A DNA stretch of 64,000 nucleotides from Variovorax sp. PBL-H6 (lineage in GTDB: Bacteria > Pseudomonadota > Gammaproteobacteria > Burkholderiales > Burkholderiaceae_C): NCBI RefSeq assembly GCF_901827155.1, contig NZ_LR594659.1:5102501-5166500 (forward strand), read 5' to 3'. Every line of letters starts with the position of its first letter. The stretch's first letter is position 1. The notes under the pieces were generated by a model, which was not told where the DNA came from, searched no databases, and was given only the letters and a program-made list of their open reading frames with translations. This document shows positions 11,301-22,003 of the stretch, piece by piece. A program made the position numbers and the translations under genes.

Positions 11301-11698
11301 TACTGCACTTCCTGCGAAACGACGCCGAACTGCTGCACGGCCTGCAACAGTTGGTCTTTGGTAAAGGGTTTGGTGAGGTAGTCCTGGGAGCCGACCATTC
11401 GGCCGCGCGCCTTGTCGAATACACCATCCTTGGAGGACAACATCACGACCGGCACACTGGAGAAGTGGGCGTTGCGCTTGATGATGGCGCAAGTCTGGTA
11501 GCCGTCGAGGCGCGGCATGAGAATGTCGCAGAAGATCAGGTGCGGCTTGTGGTCGTTGACCTTCGACAGTGCATCGAAGCCGTCCTCCGCCAAGAGCACC
11601 TCATGGCCACCCTGCTTGAGAAAGATTTCGGCACTGCGCCGGATGGTGTTGCTATCGTCGATGACGAGAACCTTGTAACCGGATCCATTCGAGCTCAT
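11300..11698 (-). CDS. pilG: Response regulator PilG (single receiver domain)
   Basis: A 132-residue receiver starting MSSNGSGYKVLVIDDSNTIRR, with the phospho-Asp in LIFCDILMPRLDGYQ, the switch residue in MLSSKDG and Lys in LTKPFTKD. It is the first gene of the pilGHIJ-chpA operon. The ATG at 11698 is chosen because AAAGGAG lies 8 bases upstream; the open frame extends 18 codons further without support. PilG-type regulators promote pilus extension in Pseudomonas; that is family knowledge rather than something shown here. Confidence 0.94.
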   Translation of the reverse strand: MSSNGSGYKVLVIDDSNTIRRSAEIFLKQGGHEVLLAEDGFDALSKVNDHKPHLIFCDILMPRLDGYQTCAIIKRNAHFSSVPVVMLSSKDGVFDKARGRMVGSQDYLTKPFTKDQLLQAVQQFGVVSQEVQ

Positions 11699-11733
11699 TC
11701 TCGCCGCTCCTTTGTGACACTCTAAGACCGAAA

Positions 11734-11749
11734 CGCCCCTCGCGGGGCG
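11734..11749 (-). terminator. GC-rich hairpin downstream of rubredoxin
   Basis: A perfect 6-base-pair inverted repeat (CGCCCC/GGGGCG with a 4-base loop) lies between the rubredoxin stop and the pilG start. On the minus strand it is followed only by TTTCGG, so it would be a weak intrinsic terminator at best. It may partly separate rubredoxin transcription from the pil chemosensory operon. Confidence 0.35.
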
Positions 11750-11775
11750 CAAGAAGCACGGCCCTATGCCATGCT

Positions 11776-11946
11776 TCAGATTTCAACCATCTCGAAGTCT
11801 TCCTTGCGCGCCCCGCATTCGGGACAGGTCCAATTCATCGGAACATCTGCCCATGCCGTGCCGGGCGCAATACCATCTTCGGGCACCCCCACCGATTCGT
11901 CATAGATCCACCCGCAAATTAGGCACATCCAGGTTTTCGTGTTCAT
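11776..11946 (-). CDS. Rubredoxin
   Basis: A 56-residue protein, [20 protein letters not shown]..., with the two iron-binding knuckles CxxCGW (residues 8-12) and CPECGARK (41-48), the standard rubredoxin Fe(Cys)4 site. It is a small cytoplasmic electron carrier; the partner is not evident from neighbours. The gene lies divergently from the thiD-like gene, with a shared 109-base intergenic region. On the minus strand TTGCAT, a 17-base spacer and TAAGCT end only three bases before the ATG, which would give a leaderless or nearly leaderless transcript if this is the promoter. Confidence 0.93.
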   Translation of the reverse strand: MNTKTWMCLICGWIYDESVGVPEDGIAPGTAWADVPMNWTCPECGARKEDFEMVEI

Positions 11947-11949
11947 CGC

Positions 11950-11978
11950 AGCTTAAAGTCCCTGTTCATAGAATGCAA
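11950..11978 (-). promoter_or_regulatory. Candidate promoter for rubredoxin, possibly leaderless
   Basis: Read on the minus strand, TTGCAT and TAAGCT are separated by 17 bases just upstream of the rubredoxin ATG. The fit to a sigma-70 consensus is moderate. The same intergenic region holds GTATC/GATAC repeats around 11990-12033 that could be operator half-sites, but no regulator can be assigned. Confidence 0.3.
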
Positions 11979-12055
11979 CGATCGTATCCAGACGTATCAA
12001 AAAATCGCGTGATAAGCGTCTCGGATACGCCACCATTTGGTAGGCCCAGCTGCAC

Positions 12056-13015
12056 ATGACAACTTACTTATTACCAATGGAGCAAGGCCACAAAGTGAGC
12101 GATCTTACCGACCCCACCAGCGACGAAGTCAGCGCCGAGAGCGAGGCGACCCTGCCTTGCGTGCTGGTCTTCAACGCGAGCGACCCCAGCGGTGCCGGTG
12201 GCCTCGCCTGCGACGCCGTGGCGATTGCCTCGGTCGGGGCCCACATGCTGCCGGTCGTCACCGGTGCCTATGCGCGCGACACCTCCGAGATCTTCGATCA
12301 CTTTCCCTTCGACGAGGAGGCGGTCGCCGAACAGGCGCGCACCATCCTCGAGGACGTGGAGGTCCAGCTGATCAAGGTCGGCTTCGTGGGCTCCCCCGAA
12401 AACCTGAGCACCGTGGCCGAAACCGCGACCGACTACCCCGAAGTCCCCGTGGTCGCCTACATGCCCAACCTGTCCTGGTGGGAGGACACGCAGATCGAGG
12501 CCTATCTCGACGCCTTTCGCGAGCTGGTGCTGCCGCAGACCACCGTGCTGGTCGGCAATCACAGCACGCTGTGGCGTTGGCTGCTGCCCGACTGGGCAGG
12601 AGAACGCCCACCCAGTGCGCGGGACATCGCACGCGCTGCAGGCGAGATGGGCGCGCCCTATACGCTGGTGACAGGGATGGTGCTGCCCGACCAGTATTTC
12701 GACAACGTCCTGGCTTCCCCGCAATCCGTGCTCGCCAGCGAGAAGTACGAGCGGCTCGATGCCGTGTTCGCCGGCGCCGGCGACACGCTCTCCGCCGCGC
12801 TGGCGGCACTCCTGGCCAGCGGCACCGACCTGGCCGCCGCTGCTACCGAGGCGCTGAGCTACATGGATCGCTGCCTGGACGCTGGCTTCCGTCCCGGGAT
12901 GGGCCATGTGCTGCCGGACCGCCTCTTCTGGGCCCAGCCCGAAGAGGACGACGAGAATGACGACTCCCCCTCGCCCATCGATCTCGCGCTGCCGCCACAC
13001 GACACCCGCCATTAG
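12056..13015 (+). CDS. thiD: ThiD-like hydroxymethylpyrimidine/phosphomethylpyrimidine kinase
   Basis: A 319-residue (if started at 12056) ribokinase-fold kinase of thiamine biosynthesis, which phosphorylates HMP and HMP-phosphate. Near the N-terminus VFNASDPSGAGGLACDAVAIASVGAH matches the ThiD substrate/Gly motif (usually GxDPSGGAGIQADxK), and FAGAGDTLSAALAALLASG near residue 240 matches the anion-hole/catalytic GTGDTLSAA motif. The exact ThiD substrate motif is diverged, so a related pyrimidine kinase role is possible. The GTG at 12095, preceded by AAGG, removes 13 residues and may be the true start. It lies 46 bases upstream of hemL and is probably co-transcribed with it. Confidence 0.85.
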   Translation: MTTYLLPMEQGHKVSDLTDPTSDEVSAESEATLPCVLVFNASDPSGAGGLACDAVAIASVGAHMLPVVTGAYARDTSEIFDHFPFDEEAVAEQARTILEDVEVQLIKVGFVGSPENLSTVAETATDYPEVPVVAYMPNLSWWEDTQIEAYLDAFRELVLPQTTVLVGNHSTLWRWLLPDWAGERPPSARDIARAAGEMGAPYTLVTGMVLPDQYFDNVLASPQSVLASEKYERLDAVFAGAGDTLSAALAALLASGTDLAAAATEALSYMDRCLDAGFRPGMGHVLPDRLFWAQPEEDDENDDSPSPIDLALPPHDTRH

Positions 13016-13061
13016 ATGAGTGCGAACGCGGGACGCACTCCCCAGAACTCGGCACCGCCCC

Positions 13062-14360
<1,299 letters not shown>

Positions 14361-14388
14361 GCATCAGCCGAAGGGCGCCGCGGTTCGC

Positions 14389-15966
14389 TCAGTGCCGAAA
14401 GTGGCGAACGCCTGAGAACACCATTGCCACTCCGCGCTCGTCCGCGGCATCGATCACCTCTTGATCGCGCATCGAACCGCCGGGCTGGATCACGCAGCTC
14501 GCGCCGGCATCGACCACCACGTCGAGCCCGTCGCGGAACGGGAAGAAGGCATCGCTCGCCACCGCCGTGCCCGACAGCGACAGACCCGCGTGCTGCGCCT
14601 TGACGCTCGCGATGCGGGCCGAGTCGAGGCGGCTCATCTGGCCCGCGCCCACGCCCATGGTCATGCCGTCGGCACAGAACACGATCGCGTTGCTCTTGAC
14701 GTACTTCGCGACCTTCCAGGCGAACAGAAGATCCTGCAACTGTTGCGGCGTCGGCTGCTTCTTGGTCACTGCCTTGAGCTCGCCGATCGACAACTCGCGG
14801 TTGTCCGCCGTCTGCATGAGCAGGCCCGACCCGATGCGCTTGACGTCGACCAGGTTGCGGCCCTGTTCCCAGGCTGTCTTGCCGCCGGGCGGCAGCGCGA
14901 TCTCGAGGATGCGGACATTGACCTTGCCCTTGAACACCTCCAGTGCCTCGGGTGCATAGCCGGGCGCCATCAGCACCTCGACGAACTGCTTCGAGACAGC
15001 CTCGGCGGCGGTACGGTCCAGCGGCCGGTTGAAGGCGATGATGCCGCCGAAGGCGGAAGTGGGATCAGTCTTGAAAGCCTTGGCATAGGCCTCGTGCGCA
15101 TCTATTCCGACCGCCACGCCGCAGGGGTTCGCATGCTTCACGATCACGCAGGCGGGCGTATCGAAGCTCTTCACGCATTCCCAGGCAGCGTCGGCGTCCG
15201 CGATGTTGTTGTAGCTGAGCTCCTTTCCTTGCAATTGCCTTGCGCTGACCAGCGAGCCTGGCGCCGGGTACAGGTCGCGATAGAAGGCCGCCTGCTGGTG
15301 CGGGTTCTCGCCATAGCGCAGGTCCTGCAGCTTGACGAACCGGCCGTTGCTTTGCGCGGGGAACAGCGCATGCGTGCCGTCCTCCTGCAGGCCTGAAAGA
15401 TAGTCGCTGATCGCGCCGTCGTACTGGCTGATGCGGTTGAAGGCGGCCACAGAAAAAGCGAACTTCGTCTTCCGGCTGAGCTGGCCTTCGGCCTTCAGTT
15501 CCGCAAGCGCCTGCGCATATTGCGAAGCGTCCGTCAGAACGCCGACGTCCTTCCAGTTCTTTGCGGCGCTGCGCACCATGGCGGGCCCGCCGATGTCGAT
15601 GTTCTCGATCGCGTCCTCGAGCGTGCAGCCGGGTTTGGCGACCGTGGCCTCGAAGGGATAGAGATTGACTACCAGCAGGTCGATGGTGTCAATGCCGTGC
15701 TGCGCGAGCGCTGCCATGTGGGCGGGCACATCGCGACGCGCCAGCAGGCCACCGTGCACCTTGGGGTGCAAGGTCTTCACGCGGCCGTCGAGCATCTCGG
15801 GAAAGCCCGTGAGCTCGGCCACCTCGGTGACGGGCAGGCCCGCATCGGTCAGCAGCCTGGCGGTGCCGCCGGTGGACAGCAGTCGGATGTCCAACGCGTG
15901 CAGGGCTTGCGCGAATTCAAGAATGCCGGTCTTGTCGGAGACGGAAATCAGTGCAGTCAGTGCCAT
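14389..15966 (-). CDS. purH: Bifunctional AICAR formyltransferase / IMP cyclohydrolase
   Basis: A 525-residue PurH catalysing the last two steps of de novo IMP synthesis. The N-terminal MGS-like cyclohydrolase domain begins [20 protein letters not shown] and includes STGGTARLL and [12 protein letters not shown]. The C-terminal transformylase domain has [41 protein letters not shown] and [22 protein letters not shown]. Length and domain order are normal. It is the last gene of dusB-fis-purH, five bases after the fis stop, and converges with hemL. Confidence 0.97.
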   Translation of the reverse strand: MALTALISVSDKTGILEFAQALHALDIRLLSTGGTARLLTDAGLPVTEVAELTGFPEMLDGRVKTLHPKVHGGLLARRDVPAHMAALAQHGIDTIDLLVVNLYPFEATVAKPGCTLEDAIENIDIGGPAMVRSAAKNWKDVGVLTDASQYAQALAELKAEGQLSRKTKFAFSVAAFNRISQYDGAISDYLSGLQEDGTHALFPAQSNGRFVKLQDLRYGENPHQQAAFYRDLYPAPGSLVSARQLQGKELSYNNIADADAAWECVKSFDTPACVIVKHANPCGVAVGIDAHEAYAKAFKTDPTSAFGGIIAFNRPLDRTAAEAVSKQFVEVLMAPGYAPEALEVFKGKVNVRILEIALPPGGKTAWEQGRNLVDVKRIGSGLLMQTADNRELSIGELKAVTKKQPTPQQLQDLLFAWKVAKYVKSNAIVFCADGMTMGVGAGQMSRLDSARIASVKAQHAGLSLSGTAVASDAFFPFRDGLDVVVDAGASCVIQPGGSMRDQEVIDAADERGVAMVFSGVRHFRH

Positions 15967-15971
15967 GGGGG

Positions 15972-16208
15972 CTATTTCAGGAGTTTGTGTTCGACCAGCT
16001 TCTTGCGCAGCGTGTTGCGGTTCAGGCCCAGCCATTGCGCGGCCTTGGATTGGTTGCCCTCGGCCCGCGTCATCACCACATCGAGCAAGGGTTTCTCGAC
16101 CACGCGCACCAGCATGTCGTACATGCCGTCGGGCTCGGTGCCCCGCAGGTCGCGGAAGTAGCTGTCCAGGCTGCTGCGCACGCAGTCTTCAATGTGTTTT
16201 TTGCTCAT
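15972..16208 (-). CDS. fis: Fis family nucleoid-associated transcriptional regulator
   Basis: A 78-residue Fis homologue. The C-terminal helix-turn-helix [20 protein letters not shown] is nearly canonical, and the preceding [21 protein letters not shown] matches the Fis dimer core. It is shorter than E. coli Fis (98 residues), as usual for beta-proteobacteria. Order dusB-fis is the ancestral proteobacterial arrangement, here extended by purH. Confidence 0.95.
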   Translation of the reverse strand: MSKKHIEDCVRSSLDSYFRDLRGTEPDGMYDMLVRVVEKPLLDVVMTRAEGNQSKAAQWLGLNRNTLRKKLVEHKLLK

Positions 16209-16238
16209 GGCCCTCTGCTCTTCTTTTCTTTGTCCATC

Positions 16239-17297
16239 TCATGCCAACACGTCGGCCTGCTCATCGCTGAGCGTTCGCGTGCAGCCGCCTTCGTTGGGCG
16301 GGATGCGGTCCATCTGCGCCGCCAGCACATCGAAGAATTCCACGACGGCGCGCCACTGCGCCTCGCAATCCTCGATGGCATTCATCTCGCTGCGGAACCG
16401 CTCGCCACCCGGCAGTTCGCGCACGTACCAGCCGATGTGCTTGCGCGCGGTGCGCACGCCGCTGTACTCGCCGTAGAGCGCGTAGTGCTGCTGCAGATGT
16501 TCGAGCATCAGGCGCCGCACCTCGGCCACGAGCGGCGGTGCGAGACGCGTGCCGGTCGCAAGGAAGTGCGCGATCTCGCGAAAGATCCAGGGCCGCCCCT
16601 GCGCAGCGCGGCCGACCATCAGCGCATCGGCGCCAGTGAGCGCCAGCACATCGCGCGCCTTCTCCGGCGAGTCGATGTCGCCGTTGGCAACAACCGGCAC
16701 GCGCACGGCCGACTTCACCGCGGCGATGGTGTCGTACTCGGCTCTGCCCTTGTAGCCCTGCTCGCGCGTACGGCCATGCACAGTGAGCATGTGCACGCCC
16801 GCGTCTTCGAAGCGCCGCGCCAGCGAGACGGCGTTGCGGTGGTCTTCATCCCAGCCGGTTCGCATCTTCAGCGTGACTGGCACATGATGCGGCGCCGCAG
16901 CACGAACCACCGCTTCGACGATCTCGAGCGCCAGAGGCTCGTCACGCATCAATGCGGAGCCGGCCCACTTGTTGCAGACCTTCTTGGCCGGGCAGCCCAT
17001 GTTGATGTCGATGATCTGCGCGCCGCGCTCGATGTTGTATTGCGCGGCCTCCGCCATCATGGCGGCATCGGTGCCGGCGATCTGCACGGCGATGGGGCCG
17101 GGCTCGCCCTCGTGATCGGCGCGGCGCGAAGTCTTGAGCGTGTTCCACAGCTCCTTGCGCGATGTCACCATTTCGCTCACGGCATAGCCCGCGCCGAGCT
17201 CGCGGCACAGCATGCGAAAAGGCCGGTCGGTCACGCCCGCCATGGGTGCGACGAACAGCCGGTTCTCCAGCACGATGTGGCCGATCTGCAGGGTCAT
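16239..17297 (-). CDS. dusB: tRNA-dihydrouridine synthase B
   Basis: A 352-residue flavin enzyme that reduces uridines in the tRNA D-loop. It starts MTLQIGHIVLENRLFVAPMAGVTDRPF, carries the FMN-binding TIM-barrel blocks and has the Dus motif MGCPAKKVCNKWAGSALM with the catalytic Cys near residue 108. DALMVGRAAQGRPWIF near 200-230 is the phosphate-binding end of the barrel. The ATG at 17297 was chosen by family N-terminus; 57 upstream in-frame codons have no support. First gene of the dusB-fis-purH operon. Confidence 0.96.
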   Translation of the reverse strand: MTLQIGHIVLENRLFVAPMAGVTDRPFRMLCRELGAGYAVSEMVTSRKELWNTLKTSRRADHEGEPGPIAVQIAGTDAAMMAEAAQYNIERGAQIIDINMGCPAKKVCNKWAGSALMRDEPLALEIVEAVVRAAAPHHVPVTLKMRTGWDEDHRNAVSLARRFEDAGVHMLTVHGRTREQGYKGRAEYDTIAAVKSAVRVPVVANGDIDSPEKARDVLALTGADALMVGRAAQGRPWIFREIAHFLATGTRLAPPLVAEVRRLMLEHLQQHYALYGEYSGVRTARKHIGWYVRELPGGERFRSEMNAIEDCEAQWRAVVEFFDVLAAQMDRIPPNEGGCTRTLSDEQADVLA

Positions 17298-17462
17298 GGA
17301 GGAAGTGGCGAGCAGCGGCTGCTGCTGAAAAATGAGGCACGATTGTAGCGGCGCTGCACGTCGGCCGCTGCAACGATTTGCACTTTTATCGTACCGGCGT
17401 TCAGCGCTTCGATCCATACGCCCGAGCCGCATAAGGCTGCGCCTTTCTATACTCCAGCGCAC

Positions 17463-17933
17463 ATGCAAGCCTGGCTCGAATCTCTACTAGCGCTTTTGGC
17501 GCTGCCTGAATACGGGCTCAGCACGCTCTTTATCGCTGCGTTCATCTCGGCCACCTTGCTCCCGGTCGGCTCTGAACCAGCGCTCTTCGGCCTGTTGAAG
17601 CTCAACCCGGAATTGTTCTGGCCAGCCATCGGCGTGGCCACGGCAGGCAACACCCTCGGAGGCATCGTCGATTGGTGGATGGGCTATGCGGCGCACAAGG
17701 TGGCAGACAAGTACTCCCACTCCAAGAACCACATGCGCGTGCTCAGTTGGCTCGAGCGACTGGGCCCCAAAGCCTGTCTGCTGGCCTGGTTGCCCCTTGT
17801 GGGTGATCCGCTTTGCGCCGTTGCTGGCTGGCTGAAGCTTTCCTTCTGGCCCTGCGTCATCTATATGGCCATCGGCAAGTTCGCGCGCTACATGACGATG
17901 ACGGTGGCGCTGCTCCACGTCTGGCCGAACTGA
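17463..17933 (+). CDS. YqaA-family (DedA/SNARE-associated superfamily) inner-membrane protein
   Basis: A 156-residue integral membrane protein with several hydrophobic helices. Recognisable are the N-terminal stretch YGLSTLFIAAFISATLLPVGSEPAL, the GNTLGGIVDWWMG turn, and the C-terminal WLPLVGDPLCAVAGWLKLSFWPC, all characteristic of YqaA-like members of the DedA (VTT) superfamily. DedA proteins are linked to lipid-carrier flipping and membrane homeostasis, but the role of YqaA is undetermined. It is monocistronic, convergent with ychF. Confidence 0.88.
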   Translation: MQAWLESLLALLALPEYGLSTLFIAAFISATLLPVGSEPALFGLLKLNPELFWPAIGVATAGNTLGGIVDWWMGYAAHKVADKYSHSKNHMRVLSWLERLGPKACLLAWLPLVGDPLCAVAGWLKLSFWPCVIYMAIGKFARYMTMTVALLHVWPN

Positions 17934-17995
17934 CGCGCAGGCGCGCTCGGTTCAGCAAGGCGCGATCAGGCGCGAGGCGATGAACGTGATCGCCT

Positions 17996-19087
17996 TCAGG
18001 AGCTGAAGAGGAAGTTCATCACGTCGCCATCCTTGACGACGTACTCCTTCCCCTCCGCGCGCATCTTCCCGGCGTCCTTCGCGCCCTGCTCGCCCTTGTA
18101 GGCGATGTAGTCGGCAAACGAGATGGTCTGCGCGCGGATGTAGCCCTTCTCGAAGTCGGTATGAATCACACCGGCCGCCTGCGGGCCCGTGTCGCCGATG
18201 TGGATCGTCCAGGCGCGTACCTCCTTCACGCCGGCGGTGAAGTAGGTCTGCAACCCCAACAGCTTGTAGGCGGCACGGACCAGGCGGTTGAGGCCCGGCT
18301 CTTCCTGGCCGATCTCGGCGAGGAACATCTTCTTGTCCTCCTCGTCCATGTCGGCAAGTTCGGATTCGATCTTCGCGCTGATGGCGACCACTGGCGCGTC
18401 CTGCGCCGCCGCGTATTCACGCAACCGATCGAGGAAGGGGTTGTTCTCGAACCCATCCTCGGCCACGTTGCCGACGAACATCGCGGGCTTCGCAGTGATC
18501 AGCGAGAACTGCTTGATCAGCGGCTTGTCTTCCTTGGTGAACTCGACGGTGCGCACCGGCTTGTTGTCGTTGAGCGCGGCCAGGCATTTCTCGAGCAGCG
18601 CGACCAGCTTGATCGCCTCCTTGTCGCCCGAGCGCGCGGTCTTCGTGTGGCGCTGCAGCGCCTTCTCGACGGTGGCCAGGTCGGCCAGGCACAGCTCGGT
18701 CTGGATTACCTCGATGTCGGAAATGGGGTCGACCTTGCCGGCCACATGGACCACGTTATCGTCCTCGAAGCAGCGCACGACATTGACGATGGCGTCGGTT
18801 TCGCGGATGTGGGCCAGGAACTGGTTGCCCAGGCCTTCGCCCTTGCTGGCGCCGGCCACCAGGCCCGCGATGTCGACGAACTCGACGATGGCCGGCACGA
18901 CGCGCTCCGGCTTCACGATCTCGGCGAGTTGCGCAAGCCGCGGATCGGGCACTTCGACAACCCCGACGTTGGGCTCGATGGTGCAGAAGGGATAGTTCTC
19001 GGCCGCGATGCCCGCCTTGGTCAGGGCGTTGAAAAGGGTGGACTTGCCGACGTTGGGCAGGCCGACGATGCCGCACTGGAGACTCAT
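17996..19087 (-). CDS. ychF: Redox-regulated ATPase YchF (OLA1 family)
   Basis: A 363-residue Obg-related P-loop protein that prefers ATP. The Walker [15 protein letters not shown] is at residues 9-22, and the G3-like [22 protein letters not shown] follows. The normal NKxD specificity motif is replaced by NVAED, as expected for YchF. The C-terminal TGS-like domain contains [20 protein letters not shown] and the final [11 protein letters not shown]. Length is exactly that of E. coli YchF. Confidence 0.97.
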   Translation of the reverse strand: MSLQCGIVGLPNVGKSTLFNALTKAGIAAENYPFCTIEPNVGVVEVPDPRLAQLAEIVKPERVVPAIVEFVDIAGLVAGASKGEGLGNQFLAHIRETDAIVNVVRCFEDDNVVHVAGKVDPISDIEVIQTELCLADLATVEKALQRHTKTARSGDKEAIKLVALLEKCLAALNDNKPVRTVEFTKEDKPLIKQFSLITAKPAMFVGNVAEDGFENNPFLDRLREYAAAQDAPVVAISAKIESELADMDEEDKKMFLAEIGQEEPGLNRLVRAAYKLLGLQTYFTAGVKEVRAWTIHIGDTGPQAAGVIHTDFEKGYIRAQTISFADYIAYKGEQGAKDAGKMRAEGKEYVVKDGDVMNFLFSS

Positions 19088-19144
19088 GGCGGGACTTTCA
19101 GGATGCTTTGGGGAAGCGCGGATTTTAGGCGCGCCGCTTCGTCC

Positions 19145-20029
19145 TCACTCGAAGCGCAGGTTGGCGCCGACCGGCTGGCCGCGCCGCAGCATGTGCTCGA
19201 TGCCCTCCAGCACGATCGCGTTCATGCCGAATGTGATGGCGCCGTCGACGCGCGGATCGGCGCGATAGGTGCACAGCATCTCGCCCACCTCGGGGCTTTT
19301 TTCGGCCGTGGCCGGGTCGATGTCGGGAATCGGGCAGCGCGAGCACGGCTTCACCGGCTGCAGGCGCGCTTCGCCCAAGTCGGTGCGCACATGCAGCAGC
19401 TCAACCCGATCCTCGTCGTGTGCCTGGAGGCCGGCGAGCACGATGTTCGGACGGAAACGCTCGATGCCGACGCCCCCGTGGCCTTGCGCAGCAAGCCGCG
19501 CGTTGAGCTCGGCCAGCGATCCCTCGCTTGCCACCAGCAGCGGATAGCCATCGGCGAACTGATTCTGTGCCTCGATGCCGCCGGTCCACTTCAGGTTCGA
19601 CAGCCGCTTGTGCTCGGGATCGAATCGCACCAGCCGCAGCTTCTGCGGCCGCCCGGGCTGCGAGAGGAAGTCGCTGAACCACTGCGCCGCGATGTCGCCC
19701 ATGTCGTAGGCGGCGACTTCGTCTTTCCAGATCCGCACGCGCGCCGGCCGTTCGACCCGGTCGAAGGCGATATGAAGCGCCAGCATGCCGGGGGCACGCA
19801 GCACCATCTCCGAATGCTTCATCTGCGGTCGGATCAGCGCCATCCGCGGCAGCTCGCGCTGCGTGACGAACCCGCCCTCGGCATCGACCACCATCCAGGC
19901 GCGATCGAATTCCAACCCGGTCTCGGTGAGCAAGGCTTCGGGCAGCTCGACGCCGGCGCAGGACTTGATCGGATAGACGAAGAGGCGGGCGATGGTCGCC
20001 TGCAGGTCGAAGTCGGGCGAAGCGGTCAC
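19145..20029 (-). CDS. MOSC domain protein (YcbX-like, without ferredoxin domain)
   Basis: A 294-residue protein with an N-terminal MOSC beta-barrel (RLFVYPIKSCAGVELPEALL, GLEFDRAWMVVD) and a MOSC domain with RFRPNIVLAGLQAHDEDR and the Cys motif KPCSRCPIPDIDP, where the molybdenum cofactor cysteine is expected. E. coli YcbX (N-hydroxylated base reductase) has an extra C-terminal 2Fe-2S domain, absent here. The start is set at GTG 20029 because AAGGA lies 8 bases upstream; the open frame begins 13 codons earlier at another GTG. Confidence 0.88.
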   Translation of the reverse strand: MTASPDFDLQATIARLFVYPIKSCAGVELPEALLTETGLEFDRAWMVVDAEGGFVTQRELPRMALIRPQMKHSEMVLRAPGMLALHIAFDRVERPARVRIWKDEVAAYDMGDIAAQWFSDFLSQPGRPQKLRLVRFDPEHKRLSNLKWTGGIEAQNQFADGYPLLVASEGSLAELNARLAAQGHGGVGIERFRPNIVLAGLQAHDEDRVELLHVRTDLGEARLQPVKPCSRCPIPDIDPATAEKSPEVGEMLCTYRADPRVDGAITFGMNAIVLEGIEHMLRRGQPVGANLRFE

Positions 20030-20099
20030 GGGTGGAATCCTTGGCTGAAGCGGGCGATTGTCACGCACCTCGCCCGCATGGGCCTCCTACAATGGCTCG

Positions 20100-21209
20100 A
20101 TGGCTCTTCCTCCCGAGGTTTGCATTCGCGGCGCCGGCATTGTCGGCCGGGCGCTGGCGCTGCTGCTGGCGCGTGAACGCGTCCGCGTGGCGCTGGTCGC
20201 ACCCGCCGCCGCGAACGAGAAACAGGACGTGCGCGCCTACGCACTCAATGCAGCCTCGAAGACCCTGCTCGAGACCTTGCGCGGCTGGCCTGATGCGCCG
20301 CATGCCACGCCGGTGCGCGAGATGCTGGTCCATGGCGACGAAGGCGGCCGCGTGCAGTTCCATGCGGCGCGGCAGAAGGTCGAGGCACTGGCCTGGATCG
20401 TCGACGTGCCGGCGCTGGAGCAACAGCTTGCCGACGCCGTGCGCTTCCAGTCCCGCATCGAAGTCGTGGCCGAGCCGGTGCAGGCACCGCTCACGGTCGT
20501 TTGCGAGGGCCGCATCAGCGCCACCCGTGGAACGCTCGGCGTGCGCTACGAGGTCACGCGCTATCCGCAGCATGCGATCGCTGCCCGCCTGTTGGCCGAT
20601 GAGCCGCACGATGGCGCCGCGCGCCAGTGGTTCAACGACCGGGGCGAGGTGTTCGCCCTGTTGCCGATGGGCGACAAGCAACTCGCGCTGGTGTGGTCGG
20701 TCGATCAATTCCGCGCACCGCAGCTGCTCGCGCTGAGCGCCGAGCAGTTCAACGCGGCCTTGCACGAAGCCAGCCACGGTGCGCTCGGCGCGCTGCGCCT
20801 GATCAGCGAGCGTGCGTGCTGGCCGCTGCAGCGCGCCATCGCCGACCGCTGGACCGGCCGGCTCGCCGACGGCAATGCCTGGGCGCTGGCCGGCGACGCG
20901 GCACACACCGTGCATCCGCTGGCGGGCCAGGGCCTCAACCTCGGCCTGGCCGATGCCGCGGCGCTGGCGAAGGTCATCAAGGATCGCGACTACTGGCGCA
21001 GCGTGGGCGACGCACGGCTGCTGCGCGCCTACGAACGCTCGCGCCGCGCCGAGGTTCTGGCCATGAGCCTCGCCACCGACGGCTTGCAGCAGCTCTTCGC
21101 GCACAGCGCCGATCCGCTGCCGGCCCTGCGCAACTGGGGCATGCGCGGCTTCGACCGGACGCGCCTCATCAAGAACTGGGTGGCCAGGCAGGCCATGGGC
21201 CTGGCATGA
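20100..21209 (+). CDS. UbiH/UbiF-type FAD-dependent hydroxylase
   Basis: A 369-residue flavoprotein monooxygenase. The N-terminal dinucleotide fold CIRGAGIVGRALALLLARE (GxGxxG) and the second FAD motif GDAAHTVHPLAGQGLNLGLADA near residue 265 place it in the UbiH/UbiF/VisC family of ubiquinone ring hydroxylases. Which ring position it hydroxylates cannot be told. Its TGA is within ATGAGC at 21206, the beginning of a repeat-derived N-terminal frame of the next gene, so translational coupling to dsbC is likely. Confidence 0.9.
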   Translation: MALPPEVCIRGAGIVGRALALLLARERVRVALVAPAAANEKQDVRAYALNAASKTLLETLRGWPDAPHATPVREMLVHGDEGGRVQFHAARQKVEALAWIVDVPALEQQLADAVRFQSRIEVVAEPVQAPLTVVCEGRISATRGTLGVRYEVTRYPQHAIAARLLADEPHDGAARQWFNDRGEVFALLPMGDKQLALVWSVDQFRAPQLLALSAEQFNAALHEASHGALGALRLISERACWPLQRAIADRWTGRLADGNAWALAGDAAHTVHPLAGQGLNLGLADAAALAKVIKDRDYWRSVGDARLLRAYERSRRAEVLAMSLATDGLQQLFAHSADPLPALRNWGMRGFDRTRLIKNWVARQAMGLA

Positions 21210-21268
21210 GCAGCACGGCCGCTCCGAAGGCGAATAGCACCGCAGCCGAAGGCGAAGGTACTCCAATG
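21204..21268 (+). repeat. Dispersed stop/start-linker repeat, copy 1
   Basis: The segment from the ATGA at the hydroxylase stop to the ATGA at the DsbC start reads ATGAGCAGCACGGCCGCTCC then GAAGGCGAATAGCACCGCAG and on to GTACTCCAATGA. It is almost identical to the minus-strand segment at about 25895-25960 after the ECF sigma gene, differing at only a few bases over about 63. In both places it starts exactly at the upstream gene's overlapping stop and is open in frame towards the next gene. Only two sites were found in this window. Confidence 0.8.
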
Positions 21269-22003
21269 AATTCCGCAAGCAAGACCACCAGCATGAAATC
21301 CGCTTCCGCTCTTCTCGCGGCGCTCGCATTCGGCTGCAGCCTGGGCGCCGCTGCTGGCGAAGCCGAGATCCGCCAGAACCTGGCATCGCGCATTCCGCAG
21401 TTCGCCAAGATCGACGAGATCCGCAAGGCGCCGATGCCGGGGCTCTACGAAGTGCGCATCAACGGCTTCGAGATCTTCTACACCGACGAGCAGGGCAACT
21501 ACCTGCTGCAGGGCAACCTGATCGACGTCAAGGCACGGCGCAACCTGACCGAGGAGCGCGTCGAGAAGCTCAGCGAGGTCGCGTTCGACAAGCTGCCCGT
21601 GAAGGACGCTTTCAAGATCGTGCGCGGCAACGGCAAGCGCAAGCTCGCCGTCTTCGAGGATCCGAACTGCGGCTACTGCAAGCAGTTCGAGCGCGACCTG
21701 ACCAAGGTCGACAACGTGACCATTCATCTCTTCCTCTACCCCGTGCTGGGGCCCGACTCGGTCACCAAGGCGCGCAACATCTGGTGCGCCAAGGACAAGG
21801 CCAAGGCCTGGACCGACTGGATGCAGCGCGGCGTCACGCCCGAGACGGCTGAGTGCGACACGGCCGCACTCACGCGCAACCGCGAGTTCGGCCAGAAGTA
21901 CAACATCACTGGCACGCCGACGCTGATCTTCAGCGACGGCACGCGCGCACCGGGCGCGATCCCGGCGGCGCAGGTCGAAAAGCAGCTCGCCGCGATCAAC
22001 TGA
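21266..22003 (+). CDS. dsbC: DsbC-family periplasmic disulfide isomerase
   Basis: A 245-residue secreted thioredoxin-fold protein. A signal peptide is visible (SMKSASALLAALAFGCSLGAAAGEA), then a DsbC dimerisation domain (IRQNLASRIPQFAKIDEIRKAPMPGLYEV) and a thioredoxin domain with active site CGYC near residues 134-137 (FEDPNCGYCKQFE) and cis-Pro in TGTPTLIFSDG. It should shuffle wrong disulfides in the periplasm. The ATG at 21266 is preceded by GAAGG at 8 bases. A longer in-frame start at 21206 would add 20 repeat-encoded residues (MSSTAAPKANSTAAEGEGTP). Its TGA overlaps the next ATG (TGATG). Confidence 0.93.
   Translation: MNSASKTTSMKSASALLAALAFGCSLGAAAGEAEIRQNLASRIPQFAKIDEIRKAPMPGLYEVRINGFEIFYTDEQGNYLLQGNLIDVKARRNLTEERVEKLSEVAFDKLPVKDAFKIVRGNGKRKLAVFEDPNCGYCKQFERDLTKVDNVTIHLFLYPVLGPDSVTKARNIWCAKDKAKAWTDWMQRGVTPETAECDTAALTRNREFGQKYNITGTPTLIFSDGTRAPGAIPAAQVEKQLAAIN

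Noticed and set aside
17934..17995. Hairpin GGCGAT/ATCGCC between the convergent DedA-like and ychF genes as a terminator
   Set aside because: Short stem with no T tract on either strand; not enough to call.
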